Positions 37,516 through 52,500 of a stretch of DNA of 64,000 nt are shown here, in pieces. The DNA is from Stichopus chloronotus. Taxonomy: Eukaryota > Echinodermata > Holothuroidea > Aspidochirotida > Stichopodidae. The notes under the pieces were generated by a model that saw only the letters and a program-made list of their open reading frames with translations, was not told where the DNA came from and did not search any database. The DNA lies in the NCBI GenBank assembly GCA_021234535.1, contig CM037842.1, positions 26,739,808 to 26,803,807 on the forward strand. Reading direction: 5' to 3'. The first letter of the stretch is position 1. Each line of letters opens with the position of its first letter. The translations under genes and the position numbers were made by a program.

Positions 37516-40500
37516 ATGTTCTTATTAGTCGTTCTCTGTTTTCTCGAGATCTTCACTGTGGGTAAGGAATTTTAATTTCCATACATCATTTATGTTGAAA
37601 GTTTCGAGAATGCAAGAAGGCATTTTATGCTTTAAATATGTGTTAAATTTAACTTCATCCTAGATTTGACAAATGGAGTGATATTGGAGAACAAAATTAT
37701 GATGTACGGATGGAACTTGTCCCTTGATTGCCGAGATGACTATAGTGCTGAGATAGCGCCAATATGGTGGTTTAACGGACACGTACTGTCTGTAGGGGCA
37801 CTCAGCCTTGTACCAGAAGATCTAAATAACGTCATGGTGTTGGGGAAAGGGCATTTATTCGTAAGTCATATAGACGTGAGAAACCAGGGACGTTACAACT
37901 GTATCTTGGATAACAAATTAACTAAGAGGGCAGTCGACGTGTCCGTAGAAAGTAAGTTGAAGACGGTATGTAGTTTGTTTACGTCTTTTCCAAATGTTGT
38001 GCTCATAATTAGACTTGTCATATTGTAACAGCGTGTTGAAGACAATGGTTTGAATGTTTAGTTGGTTTCTCAAAGCTTTGTCGAAAGTTTCTTACAGGTT
38101 ATTGCCAGCATTATCTTTAAGTCGCACAGTAAAATGTCACCTAGACTTTTCGTACTTGAAGTTATTGTTTAAGTTTTGGGTCAATAATATTAACTTCCAA
38201 CAGTTAAGCCAAACGTTACACTGAAAGGCTTGCCGGAGTGTCCTTCTACATCAATGAGCTATGAAATCGAATGCATTGCCACAGGAGCGAACCAACAGGT
38301 TACATTTTCTTGGTACGTGAACAATATGACGTACCAAGGAGTTGAACGTCTGAATACGTTCCAGGATTCCAGTACAATCTTGTATCATCCCAACATAAAT
38401 GACATCAGCCTATCTTGTCGGACAAGTGGAAGGATCCCTGAGAGTGATGTTGAAGTCATCAAAAAAATTCCACGTAAGATGAATCCTCGTAATTCACAAC
38501 TGTGTGAAATGTCTATAATTCCATTTTTCAAGTAGTAATGGATGCATTTTTAATATTTCTCTCCTGATATGGGCTTGGTTTAAATGTACAATCACGAAAA
38601 CGTAACATATGTTTGAAAATAGCCTCCAGGACATAAAAAGTTTAGAACTAGCAGCAACTAGCATTTTGAATTCCCCTTTAGTATTCTTTGTAGCTGTCTT
38701 TCATTTTATTGTAGGTATTTGTGATGAAGAAGTTACAGTAATTCCTACAGTGGCTTTTTACGGCAAAAATGTCGTCTTCGATTGTGCTCCCAAGGATAAT
38801 AAAACTTCTCTGATAGACTGGAATTACAAATGGAATGACAACGTAGACGTATCCGAGGACAAAGTAAGACTGACGATTACTAATGTAAGACAGAGTAACG
38901 GTGGAAACTACACGTGCATGAGAGGTGGTGACAAGATCGAAATAACTCAACTGCAAATTGGTTGGTTTACTTTTATTTCAAAGAACATTGAATTAATAAA
39001 AAAAGATTATTGTCCTCCGCATTTAGCTAATACCGCCGGATCACTTCCAGTAATGTTGCTAAGCCTGTTAGTGCAACTAATAATGATAGGCTGTTTTATG
39101 CACCACTACTTTGTAAACACCATAGGAGTACATATTAAACTGATATTCAATAGTTACTGTTCCTTACTCTTCAAATGTGATGAGATTCTGTAAAGAAATT
39201 CCGACCCTTCAAAAAGTTGTTATAACCTTATTCGATTAGTCGTTACGGTCTATAAATAGCAGTTATTTTGTTTTTCTTCCTCTTCTGTTAATTTGTTCCC
39301 ACCTACCATATTAAAAACAAACTTAGCAATCTGGAGTTTCTGAGTTCGATCCCTGGCCGGATCACAGTAGAATGAGGTTTCAAAGATTTTTTTAAAAGGG
39401 CAATCAAATATTTTCCCATCTGAACTGAAATTGTGAAAAAGGTACCAAATTTGATCCAAAATTGTTAAGTTGGTATTTATCCGACCTGAACGTGTGATAT
39501 GTAAGCCACAGGCTTCCTCCAATCATATGTAGTCCCTTAGCACGTCAAAATAATTGCCCTTCAAATCATGAGTTATATAGATCAAGGCCTAAATTAATAT
39601 CTCCTTCCTTACTTTTGGTTTTTCTATGTTTTAAGTTTTATTTCTATGTATGTATATGATTTATAACATAGAAAAATGCGAATTAAATCGGAAATCTAAT
39701 AATATTTGTGACATGCATAATATGCAAAATATAAATATTATAGAAGTGTACACGGTGTCAACTGCGTTTGTTTTCGTTAAGCCTATCAACTGAAACTAGG
39801 AAGTAAGCTTACGAAACCAATATTGAGTATAAGATACTTTCGGCTGCTTGAGATACTTCAGTTGGTAAATTCATTTGAACATATATGGTTATCCTTACTT
39901 TATTATTATAAAATGAATGCTTATTAAGTAAGGGTTCAATCAGCTAAACACGATTGCTTTTATCAATTGCATGTATAGATTTCGAGCCAATGTGTCAATT
40001 ATTCAGAGCAATAATGAGGAAACACTGAATCTGGACTCGAAAGCATCAGTTGTTGGAAAACCTGCCAACATATCCTGTCTAATTGGATTGGGTGACAATG
40101 AAACGAATGCAAACTAAGTGTTCAATCAACTAGACACGATTACTTTTAATAATTTCATCTCTACAGTTCAACCCAACTTGTCGATTATTCAAAGCAATAG
40201 TGAGGAATCACTGAACTCAGCTGCGTTTCGGAATGACACACTGTATCAACTGGACTGCAGAGCATTAGGGGTTGGACCACCTGCCAACATATCCTGGCGT
40301 ATTGGCAATCGGACAATAGATGGACAAATGGTATCAAAAACAAGGAACAAAAAGAATCTAGAGATACATGACTACGTCAGTAGAATACTCTATGTGCCAT
40401 TCATAAATGATACATTCATTACTTGTTTACTAGAGACGCCTTTGTTTTCTCAAAACACATCTGTTGCTGTTTCAGGTAAAAATATTTTTGGATTCATTGT

Positions 40501-43500
40501 ATTTTAAATAGAACGGTAATCACATTAGGCCTACCTAATTAACCTAAAAAAAATGTACCATCAGTAAATTTGTCAATGAGTTTATTAGCTATGAAATTTT
40601 AGACTTTACATCGAGTCATTACATATCCCCCTGGGGCAGTATTATGTTGTTTGGTATCGTTATGGTATGTACTGTGATATAAACAAGAAGATTGAAAGTA
40701 AAGCTCAACACTAAATGAAGTACTAGATTGAATGATTTGTTTAAGATCAATTCTTTCCCTTTGTTTGGACTTTTGGATTCGTCATTTCATCACTTGTGTA
40801 CACTTCATAACATTACCACAGCATGACCGTGTGAGCTACGGCTTCGAGTTCCTTAACGTAATGTAGAAAAGGGAAACTTACAATGAGTTACGTATTAGGT
40901 ACACAGATTTTGTTTTATATGTTTGAATTGATATTTTAAATACCTGTCTTAAATATGATGTGACATTACTACGAGTACTTGTCTGCACGAACCAGAATGT
41001 GATCAGGTTTTTCAAATGATGTGTTCAAGTGATTGTAATATAAACAATGTATGAAAAATTTGGTATTGTTTTACTTCTGCAGTGAATCAGACGTCACAAA
41101 ACATTGATAAACAAACCGTTCAATACGGCTCAAATGTATCTTTATTCTGTGATCTACAAACAAATTTTCACCTTTGGCAATTTCGTGTGACCACAGCAGA
41201 GCCCGGTTACACTTTGCCAATGGATTATACCAATTTGGACAATAGTACCAGTCAATTGATCATTGACACTGTGAAGATGAAACACCAAGGTTATTACGGT
41301 TGCTATCAACTTCATCCTTTCCCCCCTCAACTTACATATGTGACCGTTGAAGGTTAGTATGTTTCTGAAATATTCTTGTACATTATGTACATATGCCTAT
41401 GATAGCATTTATGTTAATATGATCATCCCAAATGTTTCTATTTCACACGTTTTTTAATAGCACTGAGAGAAGTATAATGTATAACGGATGAGAGTAAATC
41501 ACGAGGTAACGTAAATTTCCCATGAAATTGTCATTTTAAGCGGGTGATTTGTCACTGCCAGACTTCAACGATATGCCCGCACTCTGAAATCACTTTACAG
41601 ATTGGTTGGATTCTATTTATAACGTATATTGTTGGCATTTTATCTGTCCATTCAGGACTCCGTCAGGATTCCATTTCCATGTAACATCATTATTCCAAGC
41701 AATTACTTACTTTTCTTCTTAGCTGAACCTGTAATAGAGATCGATCTAGAGGGGGACCTACCTCCAACAGAAGGACTGACTCTGTATCGATATAAAACGT
41801 ACAACGTAACATGTAGAATCGTTGGTTCATCTCGACCTATTGATATTGCATGGAGGGTTAATGATCTAGAGGTACATGGTGGCGCTAAAATCTCCCAATC
41901 AATGGAGAGCACCAAGGGTGATGACTTGATGGACGTCATCGGTTTGTTTATCTATCATCCAAGTGAAGGAGATCAAAATGTATCTTGTTCGATAGATCAA
42001 TACAGCGATGACTTTAACACTTATATGGAGATCAAAGGTATGATACTTCAATCATCGTTCATTGTGATATAACAAACGATTGATTCAGCAAATATATGGG
42101 TATTAGCAACATGAGAACTATGTTTCATTTGTTTATATGTAGTTACAATATGAAATGTTTATCTGTACTTCCTTTTGTAACGAATTAAACCAATTTTATC
42201 AGGTTTAGGATATGGTGTTGTGGTATTTGCAAAGCTTTGGACCAATCATATATGGTGGTGTTGTAAGTGACTGCAATGTGTTGAAGTAGTTACATGGTGT
42301 AGTAATATTATCCAGGTACTTTATGGCGTTGTGTTGTGCTGTGCCGTGGATAATTACAAAGTTAGGCATTAATTCCATGTTGTCCCATGTATTGTTGTTA
42401 TGTTTGTTCCAATCAGAAGTGGTCATTGTGGAATCTGTCACCGAAAACCGTAAGATCAAACTGTATGGAGACGCTATCCTGCAGTGCGATTATCCGGGTA
42501 CTCCAATTGAAATGCTTAGATGGTTTTACCCACGTGACAACATGACGCAATCATGTCAAAGGCAGTGTTGCTCAGAAGTTCCATGTCTGCTTAAAATTGA
42601 AAATATTGATTTCGGCGACGAAGGGAAGTATGAATGTTACCATGGGCTGGAGGTTGTAAAACGTATGGAGTTAAAGATAACCGGTGAGTTACTAACAGTC
42701 ATTGAGACTTAATGTTGTATGAACAACAGGGCAATATAACGTGTTTATTGGCCAAGGGATAAGACTGTAAGTATGTTTAATCATTAAATCAATTAACTGA
42801 CTCTAAAGAGATTTCCTTCTGTTCTGTGTCCTTTTATTGAATGAATTATTTCATTAATGATTCTTCAACCAACATGTGACGGGTTATTAAATGTTGGTAT
42901 CAACTGAATAAAGGATTCCAGTTGAGTAATTATTTATTACTGCCCCCGAAAGTGTAAAGACAGTGTTCATAAATACACTCGATAACTCGGTATGCAGTCT
43001 CTCAGAGAGCATGCTTCTACACTGTATGACTGCTTTGTCATTTCCAGTACTTTCAACAACACACGTATTGTTTGAACATCTTAGCAGCCACGCTTGACAC
43101 TTAACACTCTAGGTCACTGATCTATGTTTAGAATTTGAAAACAATAATTGATACTTAAATAGATTGATATGTAACATGTTTGTACAAAACAGCCTAAGTC
43201 ATTAATAGTTTCCTCTTGTAACATATTAAGTAATAGGCATCCCTGCTGGAATTAAAGGAGAATAGGTAGTTTTGAAATACATTTTAAGTAATATTTTGTA
43301 AGATCTTCCTTCAAGTCGGGTATAGTCGTATCTCCTTAACATATTTGTGTCAAAAGCGATCTATCAAGGCACGTTCTGTCATCAGTTAAGTACCCAAGCA
43401 GAGAGGGAGAGAGAAAATAACCTTTAAATTTTTAGCCGTCCCCTATATATTATTCATACCTCAATAATTCACTAGTAATTCATGTAATCCTTATTAGTAT

Positions 43501-46500
43501 GTTTATAATGCTGTCACTGTAGTATAGTATAATCTTGTAACACGTTGCTGGAAACTAAATACATGATTACTTTGTATTTTTCTGTTCGTTTAGTCGAGAT
43601 GAAAGTCTTTCTGATGCCAGACCGTGAGCGAATCTATCCTCATACAGTTCAAATATACGAATCTTCAGACTACACCTTTGTGTGTATTTCAAACAGCACA
43701 GATGAAATACAGGACATACAATGGAGTATCGATGGCGTCCAGCAAAAGGATAATATTAAGATAAAGAATGAAAGTAACAATCACATTTACCAGTTAAGGT
43801 CAACGCTAGAATACAAACCTTCCGCACATCATCAGACCATTTCATGTTCCTCGAGAGGACCAAGTATTACCAAAGAAGAGACAGTTAACATCAAATGTGA
43901 GATGATAGTATATCCCTAGTTCTCTCCACCCAACTTGATAACAATATGTGTTTTGACAAGTCTGGAGACATATATTCTTTAACCTTACCTACTGTCTATG
44001 ATCATAGTCTAACATTGCCAGGTATATGGGTATTGTATACATGACGTGTGATACGAATGTGAAACGTAACAAAGCAGAACAATGGATTTAGTGGTTGTAT
44101 CGATACTGTGGAATATCATACACGTCACAATAACTGTGAATATTCATTAATTCTACCAAGGAAGAACAATTCTTCATAGTGGTGATTTTATGACGTCTAT
44201 TTTTAGATAACATAACACAATTATCAGCGTAGTAAATAATATTTAATAATATATCTGACACGTGAATAACTAAGTTACCACCGCAAAGGAAGCAATTTCG
44301 GCAATTCAATACTTAGTAATAGTTATTTACAGCGATCCACTAAAATCATGTAAGTCATCAGTTAGCTGCAACGCACACCAAATGAATTACGAAATTATTA
44401 ATTACATGTATAGTAATTGCACCTTGAGTCGATAAGTACTTAGAGTACTTATCGTCCAGAGTGTCGTCGGTAAAACTCTCATTCAACATTTTGATAGAAG
44501 AGACAATATTTTTATTGTCTTTTGACATTATTGTGTATTCATTTGAGCAATAATGAGTAATAAGCAGTATTTTGATAGATCTCAGTCTGACGTGATCTAC
44601 TCAAGGTTTCATCATAAGCCTAGTATTATATACGGCCACGTTAAATTTAAGACCTATTTCCAAGAAATTACTCATTTTTAACACAAGCACAAGGTGTTAG
44701 AATGATAAGGACATATTTATGAATACCTCTGTCAAGTTAAATATATTATAATCATGTTTTCATATTTTTAGGATTAAACTGTTTGTTAGGTGATCGGCTC
44801 ATAGTACCACCATGCTACTTTACACTCCATCCCGTATGACGTTGCGTTAACATATTTTATATGTTGGTCTCCTTTTTGCTTTTTCAGTCATACTTCCATT
44901 TCTGAAGACTATTCTTCTCTGGTGTCTCTTGACGTTTTGTATCGTTACCGTACCACTGATGCTGGTTATACGCTGCAGGCGAAGTATCAACTCAACATTT
45001 ACTTCATTTAACTCTGACTTGATTAATGAAAGTCTGCAAAAGATAAATTCACATTTAACTATTGTAGTTGTCGTATTTTCATCATCATTTTCTCTGAAAA
45101 GGTGTCATTGGATAGATACATATACGTTCATGAATTGTGTATTTCATATGTAATAATTGAGTATGATTTAATTAAATTAACTCTTATGTTTGTAACACTT
45201 TTATTTCAATTATTTTGACACAGCTAGCCAGACAGGTCTGACAAGGTAAGTAGGCTAGTTATCGAAACTAGAAGTATGCCTGACTAAGAAACTGTGTATA
45301 ATGTCTTAACTATAATGTTTAGCGTGTTACAGTTCGTTATTGAACTTCGATGCATTGTGAATACTGTTCAGATGTGCCATTGTAGAATGTACAACACGTG
45401 TCTACGTCAGTAAGTAGTGTTTAGTGTACTTCAACAGCAAGCAAAACTGAATTTGATCTGATTTGATCAGCTTTATTTACACATTCAGAACAGATGGCAG
45501 TACAAATCTCCAAATATTAGAATAGCCCAGTAAAGAATGTGGGGAGCTTAGCTTCCTGAGGTCAGGCTACCTTACAAAAAAGAACAACAAAAGAAAGAAA
45601 TAATAGTAATATCTCAACAAAAATTAAACAAAACTTTTAATTTTTTTTACATGGATCCTATAATCTTTAAAATAGTTTTTTTTTTTAATTTTTTTTTAAA
45701 TTTTTTTTAAGGCGGGATTTTCAGGTAATATTTTCAGGTTTATCGAAAGTAACACTGAGGAACTTTGTAGTATTTACAAAACAAATAGATTGTCCATCGA
45801 TTGTGAGCAGTGTATTAGACATCTGCCTCTGGTAGGGGTGAAAAACCATAAAATTTGTTTTGTCTATATTGAGTGAAATCTTGTTGGATCGAAACCAAGC
45901 AGAAAGAGATTAAAGTCCTTTATTCACAATTTCAGCAGCTATATGTAAGTCGAACTCCGTACCAAAATGAAAATAAACACTAGTGTCATTAGCAAAAAGA
46001 ATGAATGATAAATACCAGAAGCCTTGTGAATATCATGAACATAAATTAAAAATAAGAGTGGACCAAGCACTGATCTATGTGAGTGCCAGAGGTGATCCTT
46101 TTGAAATCGGAATCAGACCACGTAAAGTTAAGAAATTGTTGCCGAATTCAAGGTACGATGATTCATTTTGTATTTCAAAGGAAATGAATGTTTAATGAAT
46201 GTTTAATGAATGGTGAATGTTTTTAATACACCCACAGAATTATTTACCTAAATTATGTAAAATAAGAACATAAATTGTACATATAATTAATGTAAGCAGT
46301 ATATGTAAGTTCTACATAATTTTGGTAAATGTTACTACATTTTAGTGCAATTGCTATGTACAAAATGTAAGACTTACATTAACAGTGTGTAAAATGTTAC
46401 CTAAAAGTTATGCAGTTCTTATTTTACCGTTACGTTTTGTGAGTTTAGCAGCAAAAAGGAAATCTCATCACAGATTTTTAGCAAAGCGGCCCTTGGATGT

Positions 46501-49500
46501 ATGACTCGAAATATCCGTAATCCTGAACACTTATTTCAGGATAAGATTGAACAATAACGTTAAGTATTGTCTTCACTTTGATAGCATTCAGATGATGGAA
46601 CTATTGAGTCAACGAAACAGCGAAGAAGGAATTGACAAGAAAGCCTGTAAGTTAAAGACCCTTTTACTGATTAATACTAAGGAATCGGTATTCCTTCAAC
46701 ATTTTGAAGTTGCATATTGCACTTCAACATTTTCATACTGAATAACACTTAAATGCTTTATTGTGTCCACAGGGAGAAGGTCCATGTTGGCATACTCCAG
46801 AAGGTAATACAATAAGTAAAGAATTTAGTAACACTAACAGGTTGATGCTATTGTTTCATATAACTGTTTGAATTGCACTGATTCGAGACAACTGCGGGCT
46901 GTATAATTACGTAACGACATAAAGATGCTCAAACAAATAAACGGAAGAATTTATCCCACAGTTTTTCAGTTGATATAAAAACACATACTTTCCTTGGATG
47001 ATTGATACTTAATTGTAAAAGTTTGATAATAAAAGTAAACCACTACAGTCTCCAGGCCTCTGCAGAAATATGGAATATATATATTTCTTCGTTAGCAGTG
47101 TTATCCTTGATGGTTCTTTTCATATGATTTTAATATATGAAACATAATAATATGAATCTTAAAGTTATTTGTCAGTGGTTCAAACCAGTAATCCAGTCAA
47201 GGGCGTTACGATATTATTTCCTATTTGTTGCTAAGATATTATTTCTCAGTGGTTGTATTCCATTACATAAAAACGATTCATAGCCAACGCTTAAGTCCTT
47301 GTTCATATCAGCTTTCATTTCTTGATGAAATGGTGTTTACTTCTTTGTAGTATTTCTTCTTTTTTCTCTTTACTCTTTTCAGCTCCGGGTCTCGTTTTTT
47401 AGTCTCGAGAATGTCAAGGAGATCTAGAAGGTCGATGAGGTCAAGCGCCCCCTCCCAAAAGTCTGACAACTTGGAAGGTGTGGAACAACAAATGACGATA
47501 AAGTTATGACAGAATTATACTTTAGTGTTTGTCATCTTAACCGATCTTCATTTACAGCCAGTTTTGATGGTATCGGCTGTATCGATGTTAATTGACTGAT
47601 GTATAAAGTTAATGAATAATGAAACTCTACTAGTAGAGATAAAGTTGAGAATTACTTAGTGGATGTAGTAAAGAAATTCGAACAGACTATCAGCTAGAGG
47701 TAAACTTCTGTATAAATCTAAGAACATCACAATTTTAGTGTGACATTGTAATGCTTTATTCCTACCGGTTCGAGTATATTGAAAGATTATATGTATTATT
47801 TTTCGAGATGACATGCATTGTGTAGTATAATATGTGTAAGGTTATATATGTGAAAGTAAATGAGAATTTTGTGTGAGGTTACAAGAGTACGTTTTTGATG
47901 TGTGATTGTATGTGTAAGGTTATATGAGATATATTGTATATTATATATATTATATTTTCATTCCAACAGATCAATATGAGATGGTGATTGCTGATTCGTA
48001 TGGAAACAGAGTGATACCCTTCAGACATCTTTGCTTAGCAATGAAACTACAAGAGGGTAGATATCTTGACAGATGGGTTGGGACTATGAGGCAAAAGTAT
48101 GCATCAAAAACAGGTGTCTTAATATCATCCGTCTCAGGTAAAAACATATATTATAAGGTAGCCAACTACCGCGCGGGCCCGTCGAACGCGCCTGTAGCCT
48201 ATCATTTACAAATCACAACTTTTGCAAGCTTAGGTTCAACAGATTGAAATAGTGAAGCACGCCACCATTTTTTGTCATTCACACACTAAGTCAATGGCAG
48301 GCGCGCTCTACGGGCACCTTGTGGAAAGTTAATTTTGTTCGGATTGTCGTAAAGAAGGTGGGATAATTTCACCTTCGGTGACACACTTTTTCGTTGCAAT
48401 GAATGCATATTCATTAGAGACAATACCGATTCATAAAAAAACGTTCCGAATTTTGCAGGTGGAATTGTCACAAACTTGGAATGATAAATTTCCTTAATAG
48501 CGCGTTCGACGGTCACCCCTTTATAAAATTAACATATATTCCCCCATATAAAATGTTAGTGTACCTTTGAATTTCTATCAGCTTACTAATTACTCATGAC
48601 GTCACTTCATGTTAAATGAACGTGATACATACGTTACAAAAATTTATTCAATTAGACTATACGGACTACTGTGGATTTGTACCTGTTACATCTGGATTCG
48701 TAGTGTTTAACCTCTCAGGGAGATGCGATATCATGATAAAACAACAAAACAAGGAAAACCTTTATGGGTTTCCTGTTTGATTCCTTTTAAAGGGTTAATA
48801 TCAGAAGACAAGCAATTTCGATGGGACATGTTTGTGAAAAATGTCATCAACATTCCTAGAAATCAGTGCATAGCCTTAGTGTACGGTGTTGGAATGCAAC
48901 GAGGTAAAGTAACAGACTTTTGGAGGTTAAGTAATCAAATTAAACTCGTTACATGATAAAAAAAATCCTTTAACGTCATCGTTACCACTACCATTAAAAT
49001 CTTACAGCTATCATCATCATGGTCATTATCATCACCAACATGACATGACTACCATCGTCCTCGTAATCGCTTTAATTATTATTTACATCATATTATTACC
49101 ATGGCGACCATCATCATTATACTTTGAACATCATCAGCGTCATCATTACTGACATCATCATTATAAACACTATCATCTTTATCATTATTATGGTAGATAT
49201 CATCAGCATCATCACCTTTATCGGTACAATTATCATTACCATCATCATTACCATCATTGTTACATCATCATTATACTCTGAACACCATCAACATCTTCGT
49301 TACTTACATCATCACTGTTATCACTACCATTATTGACATCATCATCGTCATCAGTACAATTATCATTATCATCAACATGATCATCATTATCATCATCGTC
49401 ATAGTAATCTCTATTAACATCATTTCTATGCTAAATGCCCGTCACCAAACTGCTATAGATGAAATATATCATCACATGTAGCATTATGAGTGACGTAACA

Positions 49501-52500
49501 TCTATATCACTATTTTCCTGTAGGTAGTCTTTACTTAGTCCAAGAATTTCTTGCCGTTGAATCCCTTCGAGATTACTTTGAGTTAAAACCCGAGACTCAG
49601 ACCAAACAAAGTGAAAACATTTTCAAATTTGCGATGGACATCGTTAAAGGAATGAGTTTCTTATCAAAGTATAATGTAAGACTGTTTCCTTTATTTTGAA
49701 GTTGAAAATAAGTTAAATTCTGTTTCAAATCAACTTTATGTATGACAATTAAATCATTATTTTTTTTTCTGACAAACGTTTCATGATTAGCACTATTGTG
49801 GGTAGGAAACGAAAAGTCGACAACCCGACTGCATTTTGTGACGTTTTCAAAACCTTTATTGGAATTATATAATGCAGTGAAAGTAATACTGGTGAGGGAT
49901 AAAATTCGATCCAGTGGAAGAGAACTGTGAAGTATATTATGGAAATGACACAAAGATAGCACACATCACAATCACAAGTAGTTTCATGACGAGTGAACCC
50001 AGGACATCGATAATGATCATGTTGTTGTTGTTGTTGTTGGACTGTTCACAAATATTCCACAGATATATCTGTAGATAAGGAAACGCTTAATTACTGCTTT
50101 CTGCGTAGCTATAGTTGTAAAATAACTTTGAAGGTAGTAAGTCGCAAAGAAAAGTTGAATTTTACGAACCTTGTCTGGGTAGTGAAATCAATTCTATCTT
50201 ACTTTTGATTTCTCAAATTAATATAAGAGATGCAACATATTGATCTTTTTCGCCAAATCTATCTTCTTTTTAATTTTGTCTTTTTTATATCTAACCTATG
50301 ATAGTTCTGTCATCCTGGAATATCCATAAAAAAGGTTATTTTAACAACAAACAAGATATGCAAATTGTATGATTTCTGCCTTAAAGAGGACGCTTTGGAC
50401 AAGATCGAGGCGATCATTAGAAAAGTGAGTAAATAAATCGGTTCTTACTAATCGAAATAGTTAATTCAGTCAATAGTCACGATTGCTTATATATTTATTA
50501 GGAAAGCATCCTAACTTTGGACGTATGACACTAAGATCATAGTGAACATGTAGTGTCCTACATTTACGTATGTGACAGCTTAACGTCTCCACTCTCGTAA
50601 TGTAGGTTCATATTGCACCACGTTTTCAGTTGTTTAATTTGCATGCTTATCCTATTTTTCGTTGTTTTCTCCCCTGGTACGTGAACTTTAATTAAAGTTT
50701 CAGAGACTTATATTCTTTGTAGCCAGGTCTCCATACATCCTGACATATACGCTATGCCTCCTTATAAAATATTGGGTTAGCAAATAGTCTATTAAGTTGA
50801 AAGTGCGCATTATTGGGTAACATTCAACCCAAGAAGGGTAATTGGACTACATTGGGTGTTGTTTGCCCAAACGTTTATGACGAGGCATGCGTAACCAACC
50901 TGGGTAGAAGTTTATCCAACTTTTTTTTCGGAGTGTATTGTCACCCCCCAAAAAGTAAAACATACCTTCACCGTTATAGTGCGTCATCTCAGAAAGACAT
51001 AAAGATGTGTCATATCGTGTGCGGATTAGCTCTGTTTATAAATGGAAAAACAGAATATTTGTAAATATTACATGGATCATACATCCACCAAAGAATCAAC
51101 GGTACACATAGGATGCGATTGTCATATAGGGCATAAATTGCAGTCACTACTTCTCTTACTAACACAAGGTGTGCCAACAATTGGAATATCTGCTTAATTG
51201 TGTCTGCTGAAAAGTCATCTTTAATTGATAATATTTTTACTGATCCACCTCATGAACATATTAAGTCTGGTGTGTTTACCTCCGATACCTCAGATCACTT
51301 TCCTGTGTTTTTTTGTATCAGTTAACTCTCTAGCTCTATCGTAAAAAGAATCCCTGTTACAAGCATGATATGCGTCCTCAAAACATTGATCGGTCAAGGG
51401 CTCAGTTGTTAAATTCGATTGGCAGAATGTCTTGTATTGTGAAAATGCACAGATAGCTAACACCTCTTTCATAGAGACTATTTCAAATGCGTTTACTCGT
51501 TGTTGCCCTCTGAGGAAAGTTAAACATAGAATGAATGTTTGCAGATCACCCTGGATATCAGCTGGTATTCTCAAGTCTTTTCATCGTAAAAAATCATTGT
51601 ATACAAGATGGAAAGAAGACCCTTCTCAGTATCGTAGATATCGTTATACTAGATACAGGAACGTTCTCACAAGTGTCATCAAAACTGCCAAAAGGAACCA
51701 CTGCTGTCGGCTCATTGAAGAAAATAAGAATGATACAAGTCAAAATTGGAAAATTATCAATAGTGTGTCCGGTAGCAATCAAACTCAAAGTTTATGTAAG
51801 GAATTTAAGTTAGAAGGTGGTAATCGATTAGTTACTGATGATGTTGAAATTGCTAATGGTTTTAACAAGTACTTTTCATCGGTTGCGGAGTCCTTGTCAG
51901 ACAAGTTACCACTCACAAAACTTGATCCAATGCATAACTTAAGAAATAACAACCTGCAGACCTTTGTAATGTTTCCAACAACTACATTTGAAGTTAACAA
52001 TGTTATAAGTAATTTAAAGAGAGGGAAAAGACCTGGTTACGATGGAAGTGACAATACCATATTTAAATATGTATGTGATGTAATATGTGTACCTCTCACT
52101 CATATCATTAATTTATCTTTTTCTTCTGGCATTTTTCCTACTGAACTGAAGATTCCTAAAATTGTCACTGTCTACAAAGTAGGAGATCCAAAGTTTTTTT
52201 TCTAATTACAGATCTATTTCTGTGCTTCCTTCTCTCTCAAAATTCTTTGAAAACCTCGTCCAAAAGACTTATGAATTTTTTTAATAAACATGAAATTTTG
52301 ACACCTTTTCAGTTTGGGCTCCGTAAAAACTGTTCTACTTACATGGCGGCCGTAAACTTCTGTGATCAGATATCCAAAGGAATCGACAACAATCTCAGCT
52401 CATTTGGAATATTTATTGATCTTTCAAAAAGCCTTGGATACTATAAATCATCGAATTCTTCTTCAGAAGTTGTCTGCATACGGATTGAGAGGATGTGCGC

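Noticed and set aside
39320..39375. A tRNA gene
   Set aside because: Only a B-box-like phrase is present; there is no A box, acceptor stem or cloverleaf.
44088..44309. Minus-strand 73-residue frame in receptor intron 9
   Set aside because: No family similarity, and it sits within an intron of a well-supported gene.
45224..45245. A 22-nt microexon (between CACAG and GTAAGT) in the receptor
   Set aside because: No phase lets it join the TM exon and the next exons without a stop codon; skipping it gives a consistent frame.
51290..51574. Minus-strand 94-residue frame
   Set aside because: It is antisense to the LINE endonuclease/RT linker; the coding similarity is on the + strand.
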